This document shows positions 12,683 to 21,406 of a DNA stretch of 64,000 bases, piece by piece. The stretch is taken from positions 62,001 to 126,000 of the forward strand of contig NZ_POQT01000006.1 in assembly GCF_002938435.1 (NCBI RefSeq), in the 5' to 3' direction. The translations under genes and the position numbers were made by a program. The notes beneath the pieces are model-generated. The model saw only the letters and a list, made by a program, of their open reading frames with translations, made no database searches and had not been told where the DNA came from. This DNA comes from Blastococcus saxobsidens (lineage in GTDB: Bacteria; Actinomycetota; Actinomycetes; Mycobacteriales; Geodermatophilaceae). The first letter of the stretch is position 1. The number at the start of each line of letters is the position of its first letter.

Positions 12683-13234
12683 TCAGCGGCGGTAGCCGTT
12701 CTGCCGGGGGCACACGTGGCCCACCGGGTCCAGAGGCAGCGAGCACAGCGGGCAAGCCGGGCGGCCGGCGGCGACCACGCGGCGGGCGCGGGCGATGAAC
12801 GCGCGCGCCGCCTGGGGCGTGATGGTCACCCGCAGCGCGTCGGGGCCCTCGTCGCTGTCGGAGAGGATCGCGTCCTCCTCGATCGGCTCCTCGCCCGCGG
12901 CCACGGCCTCCACGACGACCGCCTCCGCGGTGCCGTCCCAGGCCAGGCCCATGGCGGCGACGCGGAACTCCTCGTCGACCGGCGCGGTGAGCGGCTCCAG
13001 GTCGTCGACGTCGGACTCGGCCGGGATGACGCCGCCGGCCCGGTTGCTCACCTCGTCGAGCAGGTCGTCCATCCGGTCGGCGAGCACCTGGACCTGGGTC
13101 TTCTCCAGCGCGACGCTCACGGTGCGGCCGGTGTCGTCACTGGCCTGGAGGTAGAACGTCCGGTCCCCTGGCTGGCCCACCGTCCCTGCGACGAAACGGC
13201 TGGGGCGATCGAAGAGATGGACCTGACGGGGCAC
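12683..13234 (-). CDS. DUF3090 family protein
   Basis: 183 aa. A conserved actinobacterial protein of unknown function, found next to the SCO1664 family and a histidine phosphatase. Seen: a mainly acidic N-terminal domain and a C-terminal CPLCSLPLDP...HVCP segment that looks like a small zinc-binding knuckle. The GTG at 13234 is preceded by TAACCT (13246-13241, minus strand) at leaderless spacing. Confidence 0.9.
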   Translation of the reverse strand: MPRQVHLFDRPSRFVAGTVGQPGDRTFYLQASDDTGRTVSVALEKTQVQVLADRMDDLLDEVSNRAGGVIPAESDVDDLEPLTAPVDEEFRVAAMGLAWDGTAEAVVVEAVAAGEEPIEEDAILSDSDEGPDALRVTITPQAARAFIARARRVVAAGRPACPLCSLPLDPVGHVCPRQNGYRR

Positions 13235-13297
13235 GCGCCCAGGTTACGCGGGCGCGGCGACCGCCCGCCGGTGGCGAGCCGGTCGGAAAGATCGACG

Positions 13298-13996
13298 TCA
13301 GACGGGTGCGCCCGCGCCCCCGCCCACCACGGCGTCGGAGGAGGCCTTGCGCCGGCGGCCCTTGCGGGTAGGGCGGATCAGCGCCGAGACGTCGCCGCCG
13401 GTGTCGTTGACCCGGGACACGAACGGCCGGGTGTCGGTGTAGGTGATCACCGAGAGGGAGGCCGGGTCGACGACGATCCGCTGGAACTGGTCCAGGTGCA
13501 GGCCCAGCGCGTCGGCGAGGACCGCCTTGATCACGTCACCGTGGCTGCAGGCCAGCCACACGGCGTCGGGACCCAGGCGGGCGTTCCACTCGCGGACGGC
13601 GGCCACGGCCCGCGCCTGCGTCTGGGCCAGCCCCTCCCCCTCCGGGCCCGGGAAGACGGCGGCCGACGGGTGCTGCTGGACGACCTTCCACAGCGGTTCC
13701 TTGGCCAGCTCCTTGATGGTGCGGCCGGTCCAGTCGCCGTAGCGCGCCTCGCCGAGCCGGTCGTCGGCCTGCAGCTCGAGGTCGCGACCGGCGAGCACCG
13801 CGCCGGCGGTCTGCCGGCAGCGCTCCAGGGGGCTGCTGACGACGGCGGCCAGCGGCACCTTCGCCAGGCGCTCCCCCACCGCCTGCACCTGCGCCTGGCC
13901 GGTGTCGTCCAGCTGCACCCCCGGCATCCAGCCGGCGAGCACCCCGCCGGCGTTGGCGGTGGTGCGGCCGTGCCGGAGGAGGAGAACGGTGGTCAC
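13298..13996 (-). CDS. histidine phosphatase superfamily protein, MSMEG_4193-type phosphomutase
   Basis: 232 aa from the GTG at 13996. Phosphoglycerate-mutase-like fold: catalytic RHG in LLRHGRTTAN at the N-terminus, SSPLERC, the acidic GEARYGDW region, and the second catalytic histidine in ACSHGDV. A TAGGCT -10 hexamer (14009-14004, minus strand) ends 7 nt upstream. The open frame extends 76 codons further without a start that fits the family. Substrate unknown; it forms a conserved group with DUF3090 and SCO1664 proteins. Confidence 0.92.
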   Translation of the reverse strand: MTTVLLLRHGRTTANAGGVLAGWMPGVQLDDTGQAQVQAVGERLAKVPLAAVVSSPLERCRQTAGAVLAGRDLELQADDRLGEARYGDWTGRTIKELAKEPLWKVVQQHPSAAVFPGPEGEGLAQTQARAVAAVREWNARLGPDAVWLACSHGDVIKAVLADALGLHLDQFQRIVVDPASLSVITYTDTRPFVSRVNDTGGDVSALIRPTRKGRRRKASSDAVVGGGAGAPV

Positions 13997-14037
13997 CCAC
14001 CGGAGCCTATGCGCCCGCGTCGCGCCGCCGGTCGGCG

Positions 14038-14880
14038 TCAGCTCGCGCCGGAAGCCGGGTCGAGGACGCCGGCGAACACCAGGCCGAGGATCAGCAGGCC
14101 CAGCACGATGCGGTAGACGACGAACGGCGCGAAGCTGCCGCGGTCCAGGTAGCGCAGCAGCCACGCGATCACGGTCAGCCCGACGCCGAAGCCGATGACG
14201 GTGGCGAGCAGGGTCGGCCCCCACGACACGCCCTGGCCGGCGACGTCGCCGGTGAGCGCCTCGTAGGCCTGGAAGAGCCCGGAGCCGAGGACGGCGGGGA
14301 TGGCGAGCAGGAACGAGTAGCGCGCCGCGGCCGCCCGCGAGTAGCCCAGGAAGAGCCCGGCGGTGATCGTGCCGCCGGAGCGGGAGACGCCGGGGATGAG
14401 CGCCATGGCCTGGGCGAACCCGTAGCCGATGCCGTGCGGGACCGTGAGCTGGTCGAGCTCGCGCCGCTTCGCGCCGACGCGGTCGGCCCAGAAGAGGATC
14501 AGCGAGAAGAGGATCAGTGCGGTTGCGACGATCCGCAGGTCGCGGAACGTCGTCTCGATGTCGTCCTGGAACAGCAGGCCCAGCACGACGATCGGCAGGC
14601 TGCCGATGATGATCAGCCAGCCCATGCGGGCGTCGGGATCACCCTTCCGCCGGCCGCCCAGCGAGGCCACCCAGGCGGTGATGATCCGCCAGATGTCATG
14701 CCGGAAGTACAGCAGGACGGCGGCCTCGGTCCCGATCTGGATGATCGCGGTGAACGCCGCGCCCGGGTCGTCCCAGCCGAACGCCTCGCCCACGAGCCGG
14801 AGGTGCGCGCTGGAGGAGATCGGCAGGAACTCGGTGAGCCCCTGCACGAGCCCGAGGACGACCGCTTCGACCCACCCCAT
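14038..14880 (-). CDS. uppP: undecaprenyl-diphosphatase
   Basis: 280 aa, the normal UppP/BacA length. An integral membrane enzyme that dephosphorylates undecaprenyl diphosphate so the lipid carrier can be recycled for cell-wall synthesis. Catalytic motifs [11 protein letters not shown] (~17-27) and [10 protein letters not shown] (~165) are intact, with about eight membrane segments. It precedes the phosphatase-DUF3090-SCO1664 genes, the same order as at the mycobacterial mshC locus. Confidence 0.96.
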   Translation of the reverse strand: MGWVEAVVLGLVQGLTEFLPISSSAHLRLVGEAFGWDDPGAAFTAIIQIGTEAAVLLYFRHDIWRIITAWVASLGGRRKGDPDARMGWLIIIGSLPIVVLGLLFQDDIETTFRDLRIVATALILFSLILFWADRVGAKRRELDQLTVPHGIGYGFAQAMALIPGVSRSGGTITAGLFLGYSRAAAARYSFLLAIPAVLGSGLFQAYEALTGDVAGQGVSWGPTLLATVIGFGVGLTVIAWLLRYLDRGSFAPFVVYRIVLGLLILGLVFAGVLDPASGAS

Positions 14881-15040
14881 GTCAGCGCCCCGCGCAGGGA
14901 GGGGTGGCGATCGGGCGGTGGAGGGAGCGTCCGGGCACGACCGGGAACCTTAGGCGGCCCGCCGGGAGGGCACGGCGCGGCGCCCCGAGCGACCGGTGGT
15001 CCTCGGTGCGGATCCGGCGTCGCCGGTAGGTTTGCCGGTC

Positions 15041-16021
15041 GTGGAGCAACGGGCGCTGGGTCGCAGCGGACTGGTCGTGTCCCGGCTCGCGCTGGGCACG
15101 ATGACGTGGGGCGGCGACACCGACGAGGACGAGGCCGCCATGCAGCTCACGGCCTTCGTCGACGCCGGCGGCACGCTGGTCGACACCGCGGACGTCTACT
15201 GCGAGGGCGAGAGCGAGCGGATCCTCGGCCACCTGCTGGCCGACGTCGTCCCGCGCTCCGACGTGATCGTCGCGACCAAGGCGGCGGGGCGGACGAGCCC
15301 CGGGCCGATGGGCCGCGGGTCGTCGCGGGGGCACTTGATCTCAGCGCTGGACGCCTCCCTGGAGCGGCTGGGCCTGGACTACGTCGACCTGTGGCAGCTG
15401 CACGCCTGGGACGACGCGACCCCGCTGGAGGAGACGCTCACCGCGTGCGACCTCGCCGTCTCCTCGGGGCGGGCACGCTACATCGGCATCAGCAACTACA
15501 CCGGCTGGCAGACCGCCCAGGCCGCCACCTGGCAGAAGGCGTGGCCCGGGCGCACCCCGCTGGTCAGCACGCAGCTGGAGTACTCGCTGCTGCAGCGGGG
15601 CGTGGAGCGCGAGGCCGTGCCGGCCGCCGAGGCGCTCGGCCTGGGCGTCCTGGCCTGGTCCCCGCTGGGCCGCGGCATCCTCACCGGCAAGTACCGGCAC
15701 AGCACGCCGTCGGAGTCCCGGGGCGCCTCGCAGCAGTGGCAGGGATTCATCGACGGCCTGCGCTCGGCGAAGTCCGACCGCATCGTCGAGGCCGTCATCA
15801 CCGCTGCCGACGGGCTGGGTACCACCCCGCTGGCCGTCGCGCTGGCCTGGGTGCGCGACCGGCCCGGCGTCGTCGCGCCGGTGGTCGGCGCCCGCACCGC
15901 CCAGCAGCTGCAGGCCTCGCTCGACGCCGACGGCGTCCGGCTGCCCGCGGCGATCCGCACGGCGCTGGAGGACGTGTCGGCCCCACCGTTCAGCTATCCC
16001 GAACGCCGGTCGGACCGGTGA
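15041..16021 (+). CDS. aldo/keto reductase
   Basis: 326 aa from the GTG at 15041; TAGGTT (15027-15032) ends 8 nt upstream, suggesting a leaderless transcript. The AKR tetrad is visible: Asp and Tyr in DTADVY, Lys in VATKAAGR and His in LWQLHAWD. It is NADPH-dependent by family. Substrate unknown. Its stop overlaps the start of the helicase gene (GTGA), so the two are coupled. Confidence 0.92.
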   Translation: MEQRALGRSGLVVSRLALGTMTWGGDTDEDEAAMQLTAFVDAGGTLVDTADVYCEGESERILGHLLADVVPRSDVIVATKAAGRTSPGPMGRGSSRGHLISALDASLERLGLDYVDLWQLHAWDDATPLEETLTACDLAVSSGRARYIGISNYTGWQTAQAATWQKAWPGRTPLVSTQLEYSLLQRGVEREAVPAAEALGLGVLAWSPLGRGILTGKYRHSTPSESRGASQQWQGFIDGLRSAKSDRIVEAVITAADGLGTTPLAVALAWVRDRPGVVAPVVGARTAQQLQASLDADGVRLPAAIRTALEDVSAPPFSYPERRSDR

Positions 16022-18027
16022 CCGCCGCGACCCCTTCCCCCGGCCCCGACCTGGTGTTCGCGGCGTTCTGCACCGCCGGGCTGTGGCCCGGTCTGGGCAA
16101 GCGCACCGCGGCGGAGCTGCCGGCCGCGGGCATCACCGTTCCCGAGCACGTCACCGCCGACCGGCTGGTCAAGCTCCCCAAGGTCGGCCGCCAGCGGGCC
16201 GAGCGGCTGTTCTCCAGCTTCCTGTCCGCCGCCCCCACCTACGAGGTGGTGGAGATGCTCGTCGGCGCGGGGCTGCCGGCGAAGCTCGCCGCCGGTGTGG
16301 CCGACGGCCTGGGGCCCGACGCGGCCCGCCGGCTGCGCGACGACCCGTGGGCCCTGCTCGCCCTCCCGGGCGTCACGCTCGCCGATGCGGACCGCCTGGC
16401 GATCGCCGTGCTCACGGGCGCCGACCGGCAGGACGGTCGCCGCGGCCGCGCGATCGTCGGGCTGACGCTGCGCACGGCCACCCGCGACGGGCACACGGTG
16501 CTGCCGGTCGACCTGGTGGTCGCCGCGCTGCAGGCCGAGGGGATCGCCGACCCCGCGGCCGCGATCGTGGCGGCGGTCGAGTCCGGTGACGTGCTCGACC
16601 ACGAGCCGCCCGAGCCGGCGTTCGACGAGGAAGCGGACGAGCCGGCCGAGCCGGGAGAAGGGCCTCGGTCTCCCCTCCACTCGCAAGCTCGCGAGGGAAC
16701 CCGGACCGAGGCCGTACGCACCCTGTCGCTGGCCCGCTTCGGCATGGCCGAGGAGGCCGTCGCCGAGAACGTCGCCCGGCTGGCCGCTTCGGCGGAGCAG
16801 ATCGCCGACCCGGCCTCGGTGCGCTCGGTGGCCAAGGGCCTGGACGAGGCGCAGAAGCAGGCGGTGGCGCAGGTGCTCGGCGCGGGCGTCAGCCTGCTCA
16901 CCGGCGGCCCGGGCACCGGCAAGAGCCGCACCGTCGCCTCGATCGTCAAGCTGCTGCGGGCCAAGGGCACCGACATCGCCCTGGCCGCGCCGACGGGCCG
17001 GGCGGCCAAGCGGCTGGAGGAGCTCACCGACCACCCGGCCGTGACCGTGCACCGGCTGCTCGGTGCGCAGGGCGCCTCGGGCGGGTTCACCCGCAACGAG
17101 GAATGGCCGCTGGACGCCGACGTCGTCGTCGTCGACGAGGCCTCGATGCTCGACGTCGAGCTGACCGCCGCGCTGCTGGAGGCCTGCCCCGACGGCACGC
17201 ACCTGCTGCTGGTCGGCGACCCGGCGCAGCTGCCCTCGATCGGGCCCGGGCACGTGCTGGGCGACCTGATCGACTCCGGCGTCGTGCCGGTCACGGAGCT
17301 GCGCACGCTGTACCGCCAGGCCGAGGGCGGCGCGATCGCGCGGCTCGCCTCGGCGGTCCGCGGCGGCGAGCTGCCGCCGGTGGACTCACCCGACCGCGAG
17401 GTGGTCGTCGTCCCCGCACAGGGCAGCGGCGAGGCAGCCCGGCGGGTGGTCCAGCTGGTCACCGACTCCATCCCCCGGGCGCTGGGCATCGATCCCGGTG
17501 CCGTGCAGGTCGTCACCCCGGTGCACCGCGGCCCGGCCGGCACGATCGAGCTGAACAAGGCGCTGAAGGCGCAGCTCAACCCGGGCGAGGGCGCGGTGTT
17601 CGGCTTCGACCCGGGCGACCGCGTCGTCGCGACCGCCAACCACCTCGACCTCGACCCCCTCGGCTTCGCCAACGGCGAGGTCGGCGTGGTCACCGGCACC
17701 GGCGAGGGCTCGCTGACCGTCGACTTCAGCTCCGGGCCGGTCACCTGCACCGGGCAGGCGCTGTTCGACCTCCGCCACGGGTGGGCGATCACCGTGCACC
17801 GCGCGCAGGGCTCGGAGTGGCCCGGCGTGGTGGTCGTGCTGCCCCCGGAGGCCGGCGGGATGCTGTCGCGTCCGCTGGTCTACACCGCGCTCACCCGGGC
17901 GCAGAAGCACCTGTCGATCGTGCACGCCAGCGGCGCGGCGCTGGGCCGGGCGGTGCGGGACGTCGACGTCCGCCCGCGGCGCACCCGGCTGGCCGAGCTG
18001 CTGCGGGAGATCGCCGGCCAGGAGTAG
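16018..18027 (+). CDS. RecD2-like ATP-dependent DNA helicase
   Basis: 669 aa from the GTG at 16018. Superfamily 1B helicase: N-terminal helix-hairpin-helix region, Walker A GGPGTGKS (~residue 296), Walker B VVVDEASMLD, motif III GDPAQLPSIGPG, and the C-terminal HRAQGSEW and YTALTRAQKHL motifs. No recB or recC is nearby, so it is the stand-alone RecD2 type, acting in DNA repair or recombination. Residues ~214-232 come from a palindromic DNA insert (16661-16713) between the two domains that keeps the frame open. Confidence 0.93.
   Translation: MTAATPSPGPDLVFAAFCTAGLWPGLGKRTAAELPAAGITVPEHVTADRLVKLPKVGRQRAERLFSSFLSAAPTYEVVEMLVGAGLPAKLAAGVADGLGPDAARRLRDDPWALLALPGVTLADADRLAIAVLTGADRQDGRRGRAIVGLTLRTATRDGHTVLPVDLVVAALQAEGIADPAAAIVAAVESGDVLDHEPPEPAFDEEADEPAEPGEGPRSPLHSQAREGTRTEAVRTLSLARFGMAEEAVAENVARLAASAEQIADPASVRSVAKGLDEAQKQAVAQVLGAGVSLLTGGPGTGKSRTVASIVKLLRAKGTDIALAAPTGRAAKRLEELTDHPAVTVHRLLGAQGASGGFTRNEEWPLDADVVVVDEASMLDVELTAALLEACPDGTHLLLVGDPAQLPSIGPGHVLGDLIDSGVVPVTELRTLYRQAEGGAIARLASAVRGGELPPVDSPDREVVVVPAQGSGEAARRVVQLVTDSIPRALGIDPGAVQVVTPVHRGPAGTIELNKALKAQLNPGEGAVFGFDPGDRVVATANHLDLDPLGFANGEVGVVTGTGEGSLTVDFSSGPVTCTGQALFDLRHGWAITVHRAQGSEWPGVVVVLPPEAGGMLSRPLVYTALTRAQKHLSIVHASGAALGRAVRDVDVRPRRTRLAELLREIAGQE
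16661..16713 (+). repeat. palindromic REP-like insert inside the recD2-like gene
   Basis: GGCCTCGGTC (16661-16670) and GACCGAGGCC (16704-16713) are perfect inverted arms. The centre holds CTCGCAAGCTCGCGAG, which shares CTCGCAAGCTCGCG, inverted, with the intergenic palindrome at 3.05-3.10 kb. It lies in a linker between protein domains and introduces no stop. Confidence 0.65.
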
Positions 18028-18033
18028 CGCCCG

Positions 18034-18831
18034 CTAGGCACGCCGCCGGGCCCGCGCGGCGCACAGGACCTCGCCGACGGCGGCACCCAGCTGCCCGGCA
18101 CAGGTCAGCGGCCGGGCGAACGGCACCCGGACGTCGGTGTGACCCAGGGGCCGTTCGATGCGCAGCCGGAACCCGAACCGGTCCAGCCCCAGGGGGCGGA
18201 CGACGTCGTGCCGCGCCACCATGCCGGCGGGCAGGCGGCCGGCCAGCAGGTCGAGCACGTCGGCGTGGTCGGCGGCCAGGTGCCGCAGGTGGTCGCCCTC
18301 CAGCGCGGCGAGCGGGTCGGGCCGCGCGGCCAGGAACTCCTGCGGGCCGACGTCGATGCCTTCGCCGCCCTCCCCCAGCACCACCTCGGCGAGGTCGAGC
18401 CGCAGCAGCTGCGCGCCGTGCCCGACGTCGAGCAGGGCGGCGTCCGGGCGGGTCTCGGCGAAGGCCAGCGCGGCGGCGCGCTCGTCCGCGGGGCGGACCG
18501 GCGTCACCCAGCCGGAGAGCCACAGCTGCGCCCGGACGGGACGGCGCAGCGGCACCGGGGCGTGGTCGCTCACCATGACGAGGGCGGGGAGGTCCTGGTC
18601 GGGCGCCTCGCGCACGGCGGCGGCCAGCTCGCCCTCGCGCCGGACGACGAGCAGGACCTGGCCGGCGGCGGTCACGGTGTGCGCGAGCAGCCGACTGGCC
18701 TCGACCCCCCGGGCGCAGACGGTGGCCGCGACCCGGGTGGCGACGGTGCGGGCCCGTTCCGCCGCGCCGGGGCGCAGGCCCTCGAGGTCCGGACGGCGCT
18801 CGGGCGCGGGGTGGCTCGGTCGGCTCTGCAT
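18034..18831 (-). CDS. DUF2470 domain protein, iron-regulated
   Basis: 265 aa. N-terminal half resembles the pyridoxamine-phosphate-oxidase-like/HugZ fold, and the C-terminal ~80 residues match DUF2470 (HLRHLAADHADVLDLL onward). Such proteins are linked to haem-iron use. A DtxR/IdeR-type box lies 18 bases upstream of the start, supporting iron repression. It converges closely with the recD2-like gene (6-base gap). Confidence 0.87.
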   Translation of the reverse strand: MQSRPSHPAPERRPDLEGLRPGAAERARTVATRVAATVCARGVEASRLLAHTVTAAGQVLLVVRREGELAAAVREAPDQDLPALVMVSDHAPVPLRRPVRAQLWLSGWVTPVRPADERAAALAFAETRPDAALLDVGHGAQLLRLDLAEVVLGEGGEGIDVGPQEFLAARPDPLAALEGDHLRHLAADHADVLDLLAGRLPAGMVARHDVVRPLGLDRFGFRLRIERPLGHTDVRVPFARPLTCAGQLGAAVGEVLCAARARRRA

Positions 18832-18848
18832 GGCCCCTCCTCCGATGA

Positions 18849-18864
18849 GTTAGGGCAGCCTAAC
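18849..18864 (-). promoter_or_regulatory. DtxR/IdeR iron box
   Basis: GTTAGG-GCAG-CCTAAC: perfect 6-bp arms around a 4-nt centre, matching the TTAGG/CCTAA core of DtxR/IdeR operators, immediately upstream of the DUF2470 gene. Confidence 0.8.
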
Positions 18865-18901
18865 CAAAGAGGGCGCCGGGCGGCCAGGCGTCGGTCCCCG
18901 C

Positions 18902-19219
18902 TCAGCTCCGCGAGGGAACGGTGCGGACGGGCGCGGGGCGTCGGTGCTCGGCGATCGCGGCCACGAGGCAGCCGAGCCCCAGCGCCAGCAGCACCCACGG
19001 CACGGCCGCGAGCACCTGCCCGGAGATCACGACCACCAGCAGGGTCCCGACAGTGGCACCGAGCAGGACCCCACGCAGGAACCGCGTCCCGGCCGACGCC
19101 GCGGCCGGTGTCGACCCGGAGGCGACCTCCACGGGGACACGCGCCGCCCGTGCCCAGCGCTCGGTGGCCGCCCGCACCGCCGCCTCCGACGGAGCACCGC
19201 TGCCGTCGTCGGTCGTCAC
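18902..19219 (-). CDS. small two-helix membrane protein
   Basis: 105 aa from the GTG at 19219, chosen because GGGAGG lies 8 nt upstream; the open frame begins 31 codons earlier. Soluble N-terminal half followed by two hydrophobic helices (~residues 52-70 and 72-90) and a basic tail. Family not recognised. Confidence 0.65.
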   Translation of the reverse strand: MTTDDGSGAPSEAAVRAATERWARAARVPVEVASGSTPAAASAGTRFLRGVLLGATVGTLLVVVISGQVLAAVPWVLLALGLGCLVAAIAEHRRPAPVRTVPSRS

Positions 19220-19340
19220 GCGCACCACCTCCCGAGTTCCGTCCACTCTGACCGGACGGCGGCGGCGCCGCAGCGCGGGACCGGGCGCTTCACCCGCCCG
19301 ACGGAACGGCACCCGCGGATCCCGGGGCGTCCTCCCTCAC

Positions 19341-19404
19341 CGTTCGGGGTCCTCCCTCACCGTCGACGGTGAGGGAGGACTCCGAACGATCAGGAGACCT
19401 GATC
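19341..19404 (-). terminator. long hairpin terminator downstream of proX
   Basis: Arms 19341-19364 and 19365-19388 pair almost perfectly (24 bp, one G-U pair) around a central GTCGAC; the inner 32 bases are fully self-complementary. A second stem, GATCAGG/CCTGATC, spans 19388-19404. The arm sequence CCTCCCTCACCGTTCGG is also present as a direct copy at 19331-19347. Confidence 0.8.
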
Positions 19405-19416
19405 ATTACGAGCGGG

Positions 19417-20328
19417 TCAGCCCTTGAGGGTGTCTGCGACCTCCGGGTTGGCCTCGAGCCAGGCCTCGACGCCCTCGGCGTACTCGCCCTCGCCGTACTC
19501 GTTGACCACGGTGTTCTCCAGCGAGGCGTACTGCTCGTCGCTCAGCTGGAGCCCGCCCATGACCTCGGCGACGTCGCCGCAGTCGGCGGCGAACCCGTCA
19601 CGGGCGAGCAGGTGCAGGGCCTCGGAGTCGCCGAGCGCGCCCTCGGGGTCGGCGAGGTCCTTGAGCGGGAACTCGCCGTAGGCCCAGAACGGGTGCCACA
19701 GGGTGACGACGATGTCCTCCTGCGCGTCGACGGCGGACTGCAGCTCGGCGAGCATCGCGGTGGTGGAGGACTCGACCAGCTCGTAGCCGGCGTCGTCCAG
19801 ATCGTAGGCGGGGACGACGCTGTCCTTGGTGACCGCGGTCAGGCCGGCGCCGGGCTCGATGCCCACGATGCGCCCGTCGAACGTCTCGGCGTTGTCGGCG
19901 AGGTCCGCGATCGACTCGATCTCGGTGTACTCCGGGACGGCGAAGGTGAGCACCGCGCCCTCGTACCAGGCGCCGAGGTCCTGCAGCCGGTCGCCGTACT
20001 CCTCCATGTACTCCGCGTGGGTCACCTCCGACCACGCCGAGGGGTACACGTCGACGTCGCCCTCGGCCAGCCCGGCGTAGAGCACCGCGGCCTCGGAGAT
20101 CTCCTCGAACTCGACCTCCAGACCCCGGTCCTCGAGCACGTTCTGCCACAGGTAGGCGGTGCTCAGCCCGTCGGTCCAGGACGGGATGAACCCGAGCGTG
20201 ACCGAGTCGCAGCTGCTGCCGCCCTCCCCGGAGGCGGTGGCGTCGGTGCCCTCGTCACCGCCGCAGGCGGTGGCGGTCAGGGAGAGTGCGGCCAGTCCGG
20301 CGGCGAGCCGGAGTGCATGCGTGCGCAC
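19417..20328 (-). CDS. proX: glycine betaine/proline-type ABC transporter, substrate-binding lipoprotein
   Basis: 303 aa from the GTG at 20328, with AAAGGAG about 9 nt upstream. A lipoprotein signal with an ATAC lipobox, then an OpuAC/ProX-type binding domain; FIPSWTDG, YPSAWSEV and the LWHPFWAYG segments supply aromatic residues of the kind that form the quaternary-amine cage. It follows proW by 91 bases in the same direction. Substrate (betaine, proline, choline or a relative) is inferred. Confidence 0.92.
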   Translation of the reverse strand: MRTHALRLAAGLAALSLTATACGGDEGTDATASGEGGSSCDSVTLGFIPSWTDGLSTAYLWQNVLEDRGLEVEFEEISEAAVLYAGLAEGDVDVYPSAWSEVTHAEYMEEYGDRLQDLGAWYEGAVLTFAVPEYTEIESIADLADNAETFDGRIVGIEPGAGLTAVTKDSVVPAYDLDDAGYELVESSTTAMLAELQSAVDAQEDIVVTLWHPFWAYGEFPLKDLADPEGALGDSEALHLLARDGFAADCGDVAEVMGGLQLSDEQYASLENTVVNEYGEGEYAEGVEAWLEANPEVADTLKG

Positions 20329-20419
20329 AGGTGGTGCTCCTTTCGATCCGAGCTGCCGACCCACGAAGGTCGTGGGTCGGATCCGCGTTCGACGTGGGCC
20401 TCGTGTGGGGGCCACCGGG

Positions 20420-21406
20420 TCAGACGCGCGGAGTCCTGGAAGCCGTCACGGCCTCGGGGGCCGGGGCGGGTGCCGTGCCACGCACCCCGTTCGCGGCGGT
20501 GGTCGCCGAGCGGCGCCGGCGCAGCCGCCACAGCGGTGAGGTTCGCTCGATCCGGCCGAAGGCGCCGGTCAGGCGGTCGAGGTAGATGGCGAGGATGACC
20601 ACGGCGATCCCGGCCTCGAAGCCCAGCCCCACATCGAGCCGGGAGATGCTGGTGACGACGATGCTGCCGAGGCCACCGGCCCCGATGAGCCCGGCGATCA
20701 CGGCCATCGACAGGCCCAGCATGATCACCTGGTTGACGCCGGCCATGATCGTGGGCCGCGCCAGGGGCAGCTCGATGCCGCGCAGGATCTGGCCGGGTGA
20801 GCTGCCGAACGCGTGGCCGGCCTCGACGGTCTCCGTGTCGACCTGCCGGATGCCGAGCTCGGTGAGCCGGACGCCGGGCGGCAGCGCGAAGATGATCGTG
20901 GTGACGATGCCGGGCACCAGGCCGATGCCGAAGAACGTCACCGCGGGGACCAGGTAGACGAACGCCGGCATCGTCTGCATGAAGTCCAGCACCGGCCGGA
21001 CGGCGGCGCTGACCCGGTCGCTCTTGGCCGCGGCCACGCCCACCGGTATCGCGATCACGACCGCGACGACGGTGGCGACCAGCAGCAGGGCCAGCGTCTC
21101 CATCGCCTCCTCCCACAGGTCCATGCCCTGGATCAGGAACAGGCCCAGGAGGGAACCGACGCCGAAGGCCACCGAGCGCACGGCGAGCCCGAGCAGCGCC
21201 AGCAGCACGGCCAGGAGCACGGGCGGCGGCGCGAGCAGCACCGCGGTGACCCCGTCGACGGTGGCCTCGGTCAGGTCGCTGAGGGCGTCGAAGAAGGGGT
21301 CGAAGTTGTCCTTCAGCCAGTCGAAGCCGGTGTCCACCCAGTCGCCGACCGGCACGCGCGGCAGCGCGCCGTCCTCGGCGGCGGTGAGCAGGGTCGTGTC
21401 ATGCAC
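20420..21406 (-). CDS. proW: glycine betaine/proline-type ABC transporter permease
   Basis: 328 aa, GTG at 21406, overlapping the end of proV by 8 bases. About seven membrane segments with the permease EAA loop (EAGHAFGSSPGQILRGIELPLA). A ~60-residue cytoplasmic N-terminus and an Ala/Pro-rich tail flank them. Subunit of the ProVWX importer. Confidence 0.93.
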   Translation of the reverse strand: MHDTTLLTAAEDGALPRVPVGDWVDTGFDWLKDNFDPFFDALSDLTEATVDGVTAVLLAPPPVLLAVLLALLGLAVRSVAFGVGSLLGLFLIQGMDLWEEAMETLALLLVATVVAVVIAIPVGVAAAKSDRVSAAVRPVLDFMQTMPAFVYLVPAVTFFGIGLVPGIVTTIIFALPPGVRLTELGIRQVDTETVEAGHAFGSSPGQILRGIELPLARPTIMAGVNQVIMLGLSMAVIAGLIGAGGLGSIVVTSISRLDVGLGFEAGIAVVILAIYLDRLTGAFGRIERTSPLWRLRRRRSATTAANGVRGTAPAPAPEAVTASRTPRV

